Assembly (NCBI GenBank): GCA_938041335.1
Contig: CALIAF010000003.1
Coordinates: 1 to 58,920, forward strand
Origin: an uncultured Ulvibacter sp.
Lineage (GTDB): Bacteria; Bacteroidota; Bacteroidia; Flavobacteriales; Flavobacteriaceae
Direction of reading: 5' to 3'
Length of the DNA stretch: 58,920 nt
Below the pieces are notes generated by a model, which saw only the letters and a program-made list of their open reading frames with translations, ran no database searches and was not told where the DNA came from. How positions within the stretch are numbered: the first letter of the stretch is position 1; every line of letters begins with the position of its first letter. Position numbers and translations under genes: made by a program. This document shows positions 7,481 through 16,544 of the stretch, piece after piece.

Positions 7481-8020
7481 TTACTCCTCTTTTAAGTGTA
7501 TCAAAGCAAAAACAGAATAATTAATCATATCCTGATAATTAGCATCTATCCCTTCACTTACAAGGGTCTTTCCTTGATTGTCTTCTATCTGCTTTACACG
7601 TAATAATTTCTGTAAGATTAAATCTGTCAAGCTACTTACACGCATATCTCGCCATGCTTCCCCATAGTCGTGATTCTTGTCTAGCATCAATTGTTTTGTG
7701 ATGGCTACTTTTTGGTCATACAAAACGGTCGCTTCTTCTAACGTTAAATCTGGTTGCTCCACGACACCTTTATCAAGTTGAATGAGCGCCATAATGCAAT
7801 AATTAATCACACCAATAAATTCGCTTTGCTGCCCTTCATCTACTTTCTGCTCTTTGTTTTGTTGTAATCCTCTTATGCGTTGTGCCTTAATAAAAATCTG
7901 ATCTGTCAATGATGGTAATCGCAAGATGCGCCAGGCGCTTCCGTAGTCTTTCATCTTGTTCATAAACAGCGATCTACATGTAGTGATTACTTCATTATAT
8001 TGTTTTGACGTATCTGCCAT
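7481..8020 (-). CDS. DUF1599 protein with two tandem repeats of the domain
   Basis: 179 residues made of two similar halves: MKDYGSAWRILRLPSLTDQI near residue 22 and NHDYGEAWRDMRVSSLTDLI near residue 116, each followed by a helix with K-RV/IRG-LQ/EDNQ and a second helix ending INY(C/S)-ALI-L. The domain is DUF1599, found in Bacteroidota and some phages and suggested in the literature to relate to nucleotide modification. Function is not established. No signal or membrane segment. It is divergent from folP with a 53-bp shared promoter region, a neighbourhood common in flavobacteria, which hints at nucleotide or folate metabolism. Confidence 0.85.
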   Translation of the reverse strand: MADTSKQYNEVITTCRSLFMNKMKDYGSAWRILRLPSLTDQIFIKAQRIRGLQQNKEQKVDEGQQSEFIGVINYCIMALIQLDKGVVEQPDLTLEEATVLYDQKVAITKQLMLDKNHDYGEAWRDMRVSSLTDLILQKLLRVKQIEDNQGKTLVSEGIDANYQDMINYSVFALIHLKEE

Positions 8021-8073
8021 AAGGAGTTCTAAGAATTTCCGTAAATTTCGCTATAATTAATCAGAATTAAAAA

Positions 8074-8907
8074 TTGCAGACTATCAATTGTAAAGGCACG
8101 CTCATCGATCTCACTACACCTCGTGTAATGGGCATTATTAACGTCACTCCAGACTCTTTTTATGATGGAGGGTTAACCACATCGACAACAACAATTCTCT
8201 CGCAAGCAGAAAAGATGCTTAGCGAAGGCGCCACGTTTCTAGATATAGGTGGTTATAGTTCAAGGCCAAATGCAACTAACATTTCCGAAGTAGAAGAAGT
8301 AGCGCGTGTTATTCCTGCGATTGCTGAAATTTTAAAATCATTCCCCAAAGCCCTGATATCGATAGACACTTTTAGGAGTGAAGTAGCTAAAAAAGCGATT
8401 GAAGCCGGGGCTTGCATGATAAATGATATTTCTGGAGGCAGTCTTGACACTAAAATGCTATCCGTCGTGGCATCAATGCAGGTTCCTTATATCATGATGC
8501 ATATGAAAGGGACACCGCAAAACATGACGACCAAAGCTGAGTATGGAAATATTACAAAAGAAGTCATCTTCTATTTTACCCAGAAATTAGCTGAAGCAAG
8601 AAAACTAGGTATCAATGATATTATCATCGATCCAGGATTTGGCTTTGCAAAAACAGTAGATCATAGTTTTGAACTTTTAAACAATCTTGAACTTTTAAAA
8701 TCACTAGACACACCCATTTTAGCTGGTATTTCTAGAAAATCAATGATTTATAAAACGCTTCATGTTTCAGCAAAAGAAGCACTTAACGGAACAGCTCTAC
8801 TACACGGTATCGCGCTCAATAAAGGAGCAAATATTCTACGTGTTCATGATGTAAAAGAAGCGTTAGAATGCGTGACCCTTGTAACAAAGCTAAAATCTAA
8901 GGTCTAA
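8074..8907 (+). CDS. folP: Dihydropteroate synthase
   Basis: 277 residues with a TIM-barrel fold. Signatures are MGIINVTPDSFYDGG (about 19-33), DIGGYSSRP (57-65), IDPGFGFAKT (about 189-198) and GISRKS (about 219-224). It condenses 6-hydroxymethyl-dihydropterin pyrophosphate with p-aminobenzoate in folate synthesis and is the sulfonamide target. The only start that preserves the family N-terminus is TTG at 8074; the first ATG lies inside the NVTPDSF motif. It is followed after 45 bp by cdaA, which also begins with TTG. Confidence 0.96.
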   Translation: MQTINCKGTLIDLTTPRVMGIINVTPDSFYDGGLTTSTTTILSQAEKMLSEGATFLDIGGYSSRPNATNISEVEEVARVIPAIAEILKSFPKALISIDTFRSEVAKKAIEAGACMINDISGGSLDTKMLSVVASMQVPYIMMHMKGTPQNMTTKAEYGNITKEVIFYFTQKLAEARKLGINDIIIDPGFGFAKTVDHSFELLNNLELLKSLDTPILAGISRKSMIYKTLHVSAKEALNGTALLHGIALNKGANILRVHDVKEALECVTLVTKLKSKV

Positions 8908-8952
8908 TTGTAAAAAAGTACCTATTTTTAACCCACCTAAACCACCGACCGC

Positions 8953-9726
8953 TTGGATTTTCTTGATATTAGATTCATTGACATTGTAGACATTGTGCTG
9001 GTGGCTTTTCTATTGTACTATATATACAAGCTTGTAAAAGGGACCGTTGCCATTAATATCTTTATTGGTATTGTCATTATATATGGAATATGGAAGCTCA
9101 CAGAGTTTTTAGAAATGCAACTGTTGAGTAACATTCTAGGTGGTTTTCTAGGTGTAGGAATGTTTGCCCTGATTGTGGTATTCCAGCAAGAAATACGAAA
9201 ATTTCTATTAATGCTAGGCTCTACAAATTTTTCCTCGCGAAAAAGAATTCTCAAAAAATTTAATCTTTTTAGTAATACGGAAGGCCCAGAGACTAATGTT
9301 GATGCCATTATTGATGCCTGTGAAAAAATGGGAAAGGCAAAAACTGGAGCTCTTATCGTTATTAAAAGAAACAATAGTCTTGATTTTGTAAAAGACACCG
9401 GCGACACCATGGAGATGGAATTAAACCAACCCATTATAGAATCTGTCTTTTATAAAAATAGTCCCTTACACGATGGAGCCATGCTCGTTGAAGGCAATAA
9501 AATTACTGCTACACGTGTAATACTGCCCGTTTCTAACAATCGTAATATTCCATTACGGTTTGGGCTAAGACATCGCGCTGCGGTTGGAGTTTCAGAAAAA
9601 ACAGATGCAGTTTGCTTGGTAGTTTCTGAAGAAAATGGGCAAATATCTTATGTAAAAGAAGGTAACTTCTCCCTTTTTGATACGATGGAAGAATTAAAAG
9701 AAAACCTCATCTCAGATTTAAGTTAG
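8953..9726 (+). CDS. cdaA: Diadenylate cyclase (c-di-AMP synthase)
   Basis: 257 residues. Three N-terminal membrane helices (about 11-28, 32-50, 60-77) precede a DisA-N-type catalytic domain with DGAM at 174-177 and RHRAA at 206-210, the two motifs that bind ATP and metal. CdaA makes c-di-AMP from two ATP. In other bacteria this controls osmotic and potassium balance and cell-wall homeostasis. The start is a TTG at 8953 and gives MDFLDIRFIDIVDI, which fits family length. The folP-cdaA order resembles the arrangement in many Bacteroidota. The partner protein CdaR is not in view. Confidence 0.93.
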   Translation: MDFLDIRFIDIVDIVLVAFLLYYIYKLVKGTVAINIFIGIVIIYGIWKLTEFLEMQLLSNILGGFLGVGMFALIVVFQQEIRKFLLMLGSTNFSSRKRILKKFNLFSNTEGPETNVDAIIDACEKMGKAKTGALIVIKRNNSLDFVKDTGDTMEMELNQPIIESVFYKNSPLHDGAMLVEGNKITATRVILPVSNNRNIPLRFGLRHRAAVGVSEKTDAVCLVVSEENGQISYVKEGNFSLFDTMEELKENLISDLS

Positions 9727-9729
9727 ATT

Positions 9730-10593
9730 ATGGAATGTAAAAACTGTAAAAACACGTTAGATCAATCTGATAAGTTTTGTAACGATTGTGGAGCAAAGAT
9801 TATTAATCACAGAATTACAATGGGCCATCTAGCAACAGAGATGAAAGAAGGTTTCTTTAGCATCGATTCGAGCAAGCCTGCTCGCACCTTTTTCCATATG
9901 TTTACTAAACCAGATGAAGTTATTGATGGTTATATAAATGGGGTTAGAAAAAAATATATCCACGCCTTTGGTTACTTTACGCTCGCATTAACACTATCCA
10001 GTTTTTTCTTTTTTGTTTTCTTAAAGTGGTTTCCTAATATTTTAGATTTTACCATTAATAATGCAAATATGGGTGATAATATTACCCAAGAACAATTAGA
10101 CTTGCAGTCTAAATTTACGAAAGGGATGTTTGAATACTCATCCTTGATGTTTTTTATTACTATTCCTCTTACTGCACTTATTTCTAGATTGGTTTTTTTA
10201 AAGAATAAAAAATACAACTATGCAGAACACTTGATTATCAATTTATATTCCTATTCGCATATATCCATAGTTACCACATTATTATATTTCTTAACCATGT
10301 GGAGCCAAGAAGTGTTTACCATTATATCTATGTCTGCGCTTTTTTTCCAGATATTATTTTATTGTTATGTTCTTAAAAGGCTTTATAAACTGTCCATTGG
10401 ACAGATATTTTTAAAACTAATATTATTCTTGTTTCTCCTTTTTGTAGTTTCAATACTTATATTAATTGCCGGAGGTATATTTGGCTATTTTATGGGAGCA
10501 TTCGATGAAATCATAGATAAGGCAGTGAAAGACGCAGAAGCGGCAAAAAGCGTTTCTTACATTGCCTCCTCGGTCATAAACTGGACTTCGTAA
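9730..10593 (+). CDS. Zinc-ribbon membrane protein (DUF3667-like)
   Basis: 287 residues. It starts with a four-cysteine zinc ribbon (Cys3, Cys6, Cys17, Cys20: CKNC...CNDC). A linker follows with a conserved-looking TFFHMFTKPDEVIDGYINGVRKKYIHAFGYF stretch (about 55-85; cited in part) leading into five or so membrane helices. This matches the DUF3667/YIP1-like pattern of Bacteroidota membrane proteins of unknown function. It begins 3 bp after cdaA and so is probably co-transcribed. The 3' end overlaps the convergent ABC exporter gene by 37 bp. Confidence 0.75.
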   Translation: MECKNCKNTLDQSDKFCNDCGAKIINHRITMGHLATEMKEGFFSIDSSKPARTFFHMFTKPDEVIDGYINGVRKKYIHAFGYFTLALTLSSFFFFVFLKWFPNILDFTINNANMGDNITQEQLDLQSKFTKGMFEYSSLMFFITIPLTALISRLVFLKNKKYNYAEHLIINLYSYSHISIVTTLLYFLTMWSQEVFTIISMSALFFQILFYCYVLKRLYKLSIGQIFLKLILFLFLLFVVSILILIAGGIFGYFMGAFDEIIDKAVKDAEAAKSVSYIASSVINWTS

Positions 10594-12317
10594 AGATTGC
10601 GATAATGTCCGTTTTCTTTTTTAAGGAGTTCTTTATGGGTACCCATTTCCATAATTTTACCCGCTTCCATCACGATGATTTTATCGGCTTTTTTAATGGT
10701 GGCCAGCCTATGAGCAATGACGATAGATGTACGCCCTTTTGTTATCTTTTCTGTAGCCGTCTGTATCAATTCTTCACTATAACTATCCACACTAGACGTA
10801 GCCTCATCAAGAATTAAGATACTTGGCTTGCTCACATAAGCTCTTAAAAAGGCAATTAATTGGCGCTGTCCTGAAGATAACATGGCACCTCTTTCTTTTA
10901 CATTATAATGATACCCGCCAGGTAAGGTTTCAATAAACTTATCTACTCCTATTGCGATGGCAGCGGCTTTCACTTCTGCTTCGGAAATAGTAGGGTTATT
11001 TAAAGTAATGTTGTTTAAAATGGTATCTGCAAAAAGAAAAACATCTTGTAACACAATAGCAATCTGACTTCGTAAAGAGGCCAATTTATAGTCTTTTATT
11101 GACTTGTCATCTATAGAAATTACACCGCTATCAATCTCATAAAATCGATTTAAAAGATTAATAATAGTAGATTTCCCTGCTCCGGTAGCTCCAACAATCG
11201 CAACCGTTTCGCCTGGACTTACAGAAAAAGAAATCCCTTTAATCACAGTTTCATCTGGTATATACCCAAAATGAACGGCATCAAAATCAATGCTGCCCTT
11301 AGCATTTTCTAGGGTAAATTCTCCTTTATCTTCTATATGTGATCGTGTATCTAAGATTTCAAAAACACGATTTGCAGCCACCATTCCCATCTGGAGGGTA
11401 TTAAACTTATCTGCAATCTGACGTAAAGGTCTAAAGAGCATTTGCGAATAATCTATAAATGCCGTTATAATCCCTAAAGTAACTAAGCCACCTTCTGCAT
11501 TAAGACCGCCATACCAAACTACTAACCCAATAGCCACGGAGCTTGACATTTCGGCAATAGGAAAGAAAATAGAATTATACCAAACGGTCTTCACCCAAGC
11601 CTTTTTATGCTTCGCGTTTATTTTTTCAAATTCTCGAAACTCGGTGTTTTCCCTATTAAAAATTTGTAGGATTTTCATCCCAGTAATACGCTCTTGAACA
11701 AAAGAATTTAAATTAGAAACTTGTAACCGTACTTCTTCAAAAGCGGTTTTCATGGCACGCTGAAAAAGTCGTGTTGCCACAAGAATAACCGGTAAAATTA
11801 AAAAAACAATAAGGGCTAATTTCCAACTCAACAATAACATTACTCCCGCAATTACTATCATTTTTAGCAAATCACTAATGATCATAAAAAGCCCTTGGCT
11901 AAAAATTGCAGAAATGGTCTCGAGGTCACTCACAGCCCTGGTAGTTAGTCTACCCACGGCACTTTTATCAAAATACTGCATCTTAAAACTGGTCATCAGT
12001 TTAAAAAGTTTTACTCGAATATCTTTAACAACGTGCTGTCCTAGCCAGTTTGCATAAAAAATAAATGCACGCTGAAATAATACTTCACTCAAAAGTACCC
12101 CCGCCATAAGCAACACAAAAAACAACAGTTGATCACCCTCTTTACCAGCAATAGATTTATCGATGGCTAGCTTCAAGATATAAGGTCGCACGGCAGAGAG
12201 TGCCGCCATAGCAATAGCGGCAAACCCCACAAAATAAAAGATTAAACGATATGCGCTTGCAAACGCAAGGAGCCGTTTAAATAACTTAAGATCAAATGCT
12301 TTTCCAGAATCTGCCAA
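10557..12317 (-). CDS. MsbA-like ABC exporter (fused membrane and ATPase domains)
   Basis: 586 residues. The N-terminal half has six membrane helices of the type IV exporter fold. The C-terminal ATPase has Walker A GATGAGKST (376-384), Q-loop QDVF, signature LSSGQ (480-484), Walker B LILDEATS (501-508) and switch His in IAHRL. Such half-transporters act as homodimers or heterodimers at the inner membrane and export lipids (MsbA, lipid A) or drugs. Substrate is not readable here. It starts 1 bp after truA ends, so the two form an operon, and it overlaps the convergent zinc-ribbon gene by 37 bp. Confidence 0.9.
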   Translation of the reverse strand: MADSGKAFDLKLFKRLLAFASAYRLIFYFVGFAAIAMAALSAVRPYILKLAIDKSIAGKEGDQLLFFVLLMAGVLLSEVLFQRAFIFYANWLGQHVVKDIRVKLFKLMTSFKMQYFDKSAVGRLTTRAVSDLETISAIFSQGLFMIISDLLKMIVIAGVMLLLSWKLALIVFLILPVILVATRLFQRAMKTAFEEVRLQVSNLNSFVQERITGMKILQIFNRENTEFREFEKINAKHKKAWVKTVWYNSIFFPIAEMSSSVAIGLVVWYGGLNAEGGLVTLGIITAFIDYSQMLFRPLRQIADKFNTLQMGMVAANRVFEILDTRSHIEDKGEFTLENAKGSIDFDAVHFGYIPDETVIKGISFSVSPGETVAIVGATGAGKSTIINLLNRFYEIDSGVISIDDKSIKDYKLASLRSQIAIVLQDVFLFADTILNNITLNNPTISEAEVKAAAIAIGVDKFIETLPGGYHYNVKERGAMLSSGQRQLIAFLRAYVSKPSILILDEATSSVDSYSEELIQTATEKITKGRTSIVIAHRLATIKKADKIIVMEAGKIMEMGTHKELLKKENGHYRNLYEVQFMTEEAM

Positions 12318-12318
12318 T

Positions 12319-13080
12319 CTAGGTTGTTTTTATGGGTGTCAAAGATACGCTTTCTGGATAGATAACTTTTGTTAAGTAAAGCCCATGGGCAGGCACAGAA
12401 GTCCCAGCATTGCTCCTGTTTTTACTTGCTATAATTGCGTGAAAATCTTCAATTGTTATTTTGCCACTACCCAATTCTAGTAAAGTACCTACAATAGCTC
12501 GCACCATATTTCTTAAAAATCGATCTGCAGATATAGTAAAAACCAACTTGTCATCTTTTAAAGTCCATTCCGCTTTTGTCACCTTGCAATTGAACGTTTT
12601 GACTTCGGTCCTTACTTTAGAGAAAGCTTGAAAGTTAGTATATTTCAGCAGCGAAGAAGCAGCCTCATTCATTAGCTCGATGTCTGGAAAATTTTTTAAC
12701 TGGTACGCAGACGTAATTGAAAATGGGTCTTTCTTAATACTCACACGGTATTCATATTCGCGGGAAATTGCATCAAACCTAGTGTGATCATCGTCTTTTA
12801 CGAGGTATATATTTAACACACTAATGTCTGGAGGCAAAAACGAATTTGCTTTATATAAAAAGTTTCTAGTGTTAATTGCTTCTGAAACGTCAAAGTGAAC
12901 ATACATCTGGCTCGCGTGAACACCCGTATCTGTTCTACCTGCTCCGGTGGTATGTATTTCTTGCTGTAAGACGGTAGACAAAAAATGTTCAATTTCTTGC
13001 TGTATAGTATTTTCATCGGGCTGTTTTTGCCAGCCACAATAATTGGTACCATTATATGCTATCTCTAAGAAATACCTCAA
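12319..13080 (-). CDS. truA: tRNA pseudouridine(38-40) synthase
   Basis: 253 residues, beginning MRYFLEIAYNGTNYCGWQKQ. The catalytic aspartate is Asp51 in GRTDTGVHA. The C-terminal family motif FLRNMVRAIVGTLLELG is present at about 187-203. TruA isomerises uridines 38-40 in the anticodon stem-loop of many tRNAs. First gene of a two-gene operon with the ABC exporter (1-bp gap), divergent from the YfcE-like gene. Confidence 0.96.
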   Translation of the reverse strand: MRYFLEIAYNGTNYCGWQKQPDENTIQQEIEHFLSTVLQQEIHTTGAGRTDTGVHASQMYVHFDVSEAINTRNFLYKANSFLPPDISVLNIYLVKDDDHTRFDAISREYEYRVSIKKDPFSITSAYQLKNFPDIELMNEAASSLLKYTNFQAFSKVRTEVKTFNCKVTKAEWTLKDDKLVFTISADRFLRNMVRAIVGTLLELGSGKITIEDFHAIIASKNRSNAGTSVPAHGLYLTKVIYPESVSLTPIKTT

Positions 13081-13095
13081 TGTTTTGTGTTTTAG

Positions 13096-13228
13096 GTAAA
13101 ATTACATGATTTCGTGTGATACAGGTCTATTATAAGGTAGGTTTCGACTGCGCTCCACCAAACATAATTAAAGTTTTTTAAGGGATACTATATTAGTAAC
13201 TTCAAAGTTCTAAAACATGTAATTTTAC
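13096..13228. repeat. 13-bp inverted repeat between truA and the phosphodiesterase gene
   Basis: GTAAAATTACATG at 13096-13108 is the exact reverse complement of CATGTAATTTTAC at 13216-13228. The right arm is itself part of a near-palindrome, ACATGTAA-TT-TTACATGT, at 13215-13232, which lies about 20 bp before the TTG start of the next gene. Either a shared operator for divergent promoters or ends of a small decayed insertion. Confidence 0.5.
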
Positions 13229-13251
13229 ATGTATTCTAATTTGCACCTCCA

Positions 13252-13743
13252 TTGAAAAAAATCCTACTCCTTAGCGACACACACAGCTTTATAGACGAGC
13301 GTATTCTCAAACATGTAAAGAATGCAGACGAGGTATGGCACGCGGGCGACATTGGGAATTTAAAAGTTACAGATGCTATAAAAAAACTAAAGCCGTTAAG
13401 AGCAGTTTATGGCAACATTGATGATGCACAAGCAAGAATGGAGTTTCCACTTGACAATCGTTTTATCTGCGAAGGCGTAGATGTTTGGATCACACATATA
13501 GGAGGTTATCCCGGTAAATACAATCAAAGAGTGAGAGCTACTCTTTATGCAAACCCGCCAAAACTATTTATAACGGGGCATTCACATATTCTAAAAGTAA
13601 TGACAGATAAGAAAACTGGATTACTGCATATGAATCCAGGTGCAGCCGGTACGCACGGTTTTCAACAGGTGAGAACGATGCTTCGGTTTACGGTAGATGC
13701 GGGTAAAATAGATAATCTTGAGGTGATTGAATTTAGTAGGTAG
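13252..13743 (+). CDS. YfcE/MJ0936-family metallophosphoesterase
   Basis: 163 residues with the calcineurin-like metal motifs: SDTHS (Asp9, His11), AGDIG (Asp33), YGNIDD (Asn55), a WITHIGGYPG segment (His near 80) and TGHSH (about 108-112). These enzymes hydrolyse phosphodiesters in vitro; the physiological substrate is unknown. The start is TTG at 13252, directly giving MKKILLLSDTHS as in homologues; no ATG precedes it in frame. It stands alone between truA (divergent) and DUF4293 (convergent). Confidence 0.9.
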   Translation: MKKILLLSDTHSFIDERILKHVKNADEVWHAGDIGNLKVTDAIKKLKPLRAVYGNIDDAQARMEFPLDNRFICEGVDVWITHIGGYPGKYNQRVRATLYANPPKLFITGHSHILKVMTDKKTGLLHMNPGAAGTHGFQQVRTMLRFTVDAGKIDNLEVIEFSR

Positions 13744-13891
13744 GTATTTTAAAGGCGTAAAAGTTAATTGGGAATTGTAAATCACCGCCCCACACTAATC
13801 ATAGCCGAGACGTTACCATTAACACCTACCGTTTTTCTTTTAATACATTCCGTTTTATGTTCTATCAGTGAAGCTGATATCCCATTTTAAT

Positions 13892-13925
13892 AAAAAAACC
13901 CTTCCAGATGGCATTCTAGAAGGGT
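13892..13925 (-). terminator. Terminator of the DUF4293 gene
   Basis: ACCCTTC (13898-13904) and GAAGGGT (13919-13925) form a stem. Read on the minus strand it is followed by TTTTTTTATT. It lies 27 bp beyond the DUF4293 stop. Confidence 0.75.
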
Positions 13926-13952
13926 CCTGCACTAATAATACTAAGTAATAGT

Positions 13953-14360
13953 TTATCGTAAACGGTCCACAGATTTGACAAGGTCTTCATCCTTTTTGAT
14001 GGCTTTATTAGCCAACACTAAAAAAACGATAGAAATGATAGGAATCAACACCCCAATACCCTTCTCAGAAACCAAAGTCTCTCCAGATATACTTAGCGCC
14101 CTGTAAACGAAAACTCCCAGTAATACAAAGTTTAATATGATTGATAAGCGATTAAGCACAAACTGTAACTGTCGCTTTTTAAAACTTAAAATTGATATAA
14201 TTGTTAAGGCCATTGATCCAAAAATCAAACCAAAGACCAACACCTCATTGCGGTCTATTATCACCGTGTCCCCAACGGTTATAGCAGGAAACCATAGATA
14301 CAACGCTCCCATCAATAAAATGGCGATTATCATATAGACAGTCTGTATGCGTTGTAACAT
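13953..14360 (-). CDS. DUF4293 four-helix membrane protein
   Basis: 135 residues from MLQRIQTVYMIIAI; the frame is open 7 codons further, but Bacteroidota homologues begin at MIQRIQT. Four membrane helices are evident (about 7-23, 40-60, 72-90, 100-118), with a short charged tail. DUF4293 proteins are usually found next to rho in Flavobacteriia, as here (divergent, 193 bp). Function unknown. A hairpin terminator follows at 13892-13925. Confidence 0.85.
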   Translation of the reverse strand: MLQRIQTVYMIIAILLMGALYLWFPAITVGDTVIIDRNEVLVFGLIFGSMALTIISILSFKKRQLQFVLNRLSIILNFVLLGVFVYRALSISGETLVSEKGIGVLIPIISIVFLVLANKAIKKDEDLVKSVDRLR

Positions 14361-14553
14361 AAACGAAAGTGTTAAGGACAAAAATAACGTTTCTTTAGTA
14401 GAATATAAATGTGTTTTCTAAATTAATATTGTATTATTGCACTATCTATACGTAACCACTTCAAATAAGGTTACTTAGTCTTCGATAAATTTTCAAAAGA
14501 AATTCCGACTCAGGAATCCCTCCTAATTACAATTCAAACTTATACATTTTTAG

Positions 14554-16227
14554 ATGTTAGACATTTCAGAATTAAAAGCAAAAAAGTTACCTGAATTACA
14601 GGAACTTGCTTCAGCTTTAAAAGTACCTAAGTACAAAAGCATGAAAAAATTAGACTTGGTATATCAAATTTTAGATTACCAGGCAGCAAACCCCAACAAA
14701 GTTAAAGCAGTAGTTACCACTGAAGAAACGGCTCCGGTAAAGGCGACTCCAAAACCTAGGCCTGCTCCAAAACCAAGAGCTCCGCGTAAAGCAGCTCCTG
14801 TAAAAAGCAAGCAAGAGGATACCAAAACAGAGGATACTGCTAAGAAAGAAGAGTCCACAAAAACTGAAGAACCTTCAAGTGATGACTCAAAAAAGAACGA
14901 TACCCGTAAGGACAATCGCTCTATTCAAAAAACGCCGCGACACAATCATCAAAAAAACAATGATGATAAAGACAAAAGATCGAACAACAACGATAACAAG
15001 TCTAATAACCGCAATAGCAATAGAGATAACAATCACAAAAATAATAATCGCAATACCGGAAAAAACGGGAATAAGGACACTCGTAATCGTTATAAAGAAC
15101 CTGATTATGAGTTTGACAGTATCATCTCAAGTGAAGGGGTGCTAGACATTATGCAGGACGGCTACGGCTTTTTGCGTTCTAGTGATTATAACTACTTATC
15201 ATCACCAGATGATATTTATGTATCTCAATCACAAATAAGACTTTTTGGATTAAAATCTGGAGATACCGTACTTGGTGAGGTAAGACCTCCTAAGGAAGGT
15301 GAAAAATATTTCCCGCTTATCAAGGTGAATATGATTAACGGCCAATCGCCAAGTGTGGTAAGAGACCGTGTTTCTTTTGAGCATTTAACTCCATTATTCC
15401 CTACAGAAAAATTTAATCTTGCAGATAAGCAGAGTACCATCTCTACACGTATTATAGATCTTTTTGCTCCTATAGGAAAGGGACAACGTGGTATGATTGT
15501 ATCTCAGCCAAAGACGGGTAAAACTATGTTATTAAAGGATATTGCAAACGCAATAGCCGCTAATCACCCAGAAGTATATCAGATCATATTATTAATTGAC
15601 GAACGTCCAGAAGAGGTTACAGATATGCAACGTAATGTGCAAGGAGAGGTTATTGCCTCTACTTTTGACAAAGAACCTTCAGAGCATGTGCGTATTGCAA
15701 ATCTAGTTATTGATAAAGCAAAGCGTCTTGTTGAGTGTGGTCATGATGTTGTGATACTATTAGATTCTATTACACGTTTAGCACGTGCTTACAATACCGT
15801 GCAACCTGCGAGTGGTAAAATACTTTCTGGTGGTGTTGATGCAGCCGCATTAAACAAGCCAAAGCGTTTCTTTGGTGCTGCCCGTAATATTGAAAACGGT
15901 GGTTCTTTAAGTATCATCGCAACAGCCCTTACAGAAACTGGTTCTAAAATGGATGAGGTGATTTTTGAAGAATTTAAGGGTACAGGTAATATGGAATTAC
16001 AGTTAGATCGTAAAATATCTAACAGACGTATTTTCCCTGCCATAGACCTTACTTCATCTAGTACACGTCGTGATGACATCTTACTTGATGAGAACACTAT
16101 TAAACGTATGTGGGTAATGCGCAAGTATCTTGCAGACATGAACCCAGTAGAAGCTATGGAGTTTATCAACGAACGCTTTAAGCAAACTCGTAATAACGAA
16201 GAGTTCTTAATCTCTATGAACAGCTAG
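14554..16227 (+). CDS. rho: Transcription termination factor Rho with long Asn/Lys-rich insertion
   Basis: 557 residues, much longer than the 419 of E. coli Rho. Residues 1-43 are the Rho N-terminal helical domain. Residues about 46-182 are a low-complexity insertion, first Pro/Lys/Ala, then Thr/Glu/Lys, then Asn/Asp/Arg/Lys-rich. The RNA-binding cold-shock-like domain follows ([14 protein letters not shown], about 195-208), then the ATPase with Walker A QPKTGKT (318-324), Walker [11 protein letters not shown] and the R-loop region. Rho is an RNA helicase that ends transcription. Disordered insertions at this place are known in Bacteroidota and promote phase separation in at least one gut species, so a similar role is a fair inference. 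It ends in a strong terminator at 16252-16282. Confidence 0.96.
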   Translation: MLDISELKAKKLPELQELASALKVPKYKSMKKLDLVYQILDYQAANPNKVKAVVTTEETAPVKATPKPRPAPKPRAPRKAAPVKSKQEDTKTEDTAKKEESTKTEEPSSDDSKKNDTRKDNRSIQKTPRHNHQKNNDDKDKRSNNNDNKSNNRNSNRDNNHKNNNRNTGKNGNKDTRNRYKEPDYEFDSIISSEGVLDIMQDGYGFLRSSDYNYLSSPDDIYVSQSQIRLFGLKSGDTVLGEVRPPKEGEKYFPLIKVNMINGQSPSVVRDRVSFEHLTPLFPTEKFNLADKQSTISTRIIDLFAPIGKGQRGMIVSQPKTGKTMLLKDIANAIAANHPEVYQIILLIDERPEEVTDMQRNVQGEVIASTFDKEPSEHVRIANLVIDKAKRLVECGHDVVILLDSITRLARAYNTVQPASGKILSGGVDAAALNKPKRFFGAARNIENGGSLSIIATALTETGSKMDEVIFEEFKGTGNMELQLDRKISNRRIFPAIDLTSSSTRRDDILLDENTIKRMWVMRKYLADMNPVEAMEFINERFKQTRNNEEFLISMNS

Positions 16228-16251
16228 AGAGAACATTTATACTATTTAAAG

Positions 16252-16282
16252 AAAGACCCGATAGCACTATCGGGTCTTTTTT
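16252..16282 (+). terminator. Terminator of rho
   Basis: AAAGACCCGATAG and CTATCGGGTCTTT form a 13-bp inverted repeat with a T run after it on the plus strand, 24 bp past the rho stop. Confidence 0.9.
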
Positions 16283-16489
16283 ATGCTGAAAATTTAAGCA
16301 CCTAATTATTTATAAAAACATTTAACCTCTGTACCTACATTGTGCTAAAAGAACGGTGCGTACCATTAACAAATAAGAACTATCAACGCTAAGATTACTA
16401 TCTCATTCGACTTACAATTCATTTAAAATCAATCTTAGATACAAGCAAACAGCAATAACGCAGCTTAGTAACACTAGATTATTACACAT
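16283..16489. other. Intergenic stretch between two terminators
   Basis: About 200 bp between the rho terminator and the terminator of the convergent T9SS gene. I see no open frame, repeat or promoter worth naming. Confidence 0.6.
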
Positions 16490-16522
16490 AAAAAAAGCCC
16501 TCTGCATAGCAGAAGGCTTTCT
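16490..16522 (-). terminator. Terminator of the T9SS-sorted protein gene
   Basis: AAAGCCCTCTGC / GCAGAAGGCTTT arms around a short loop. Read on the minus strand it ends in a run of T. It lies 23 bp past the stop of the minus-strand gene. Confidence 0.85.
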
Positions 16523-16544
16523 TAAATATATTATTAAGGAGTGA

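Noticed and set aside
14676-15145. Other-frame ORFs across the Rho insertion
   Set aside because: Low-complexity DNA gives long open frames by composition alone; the rho frame is clearly coding.
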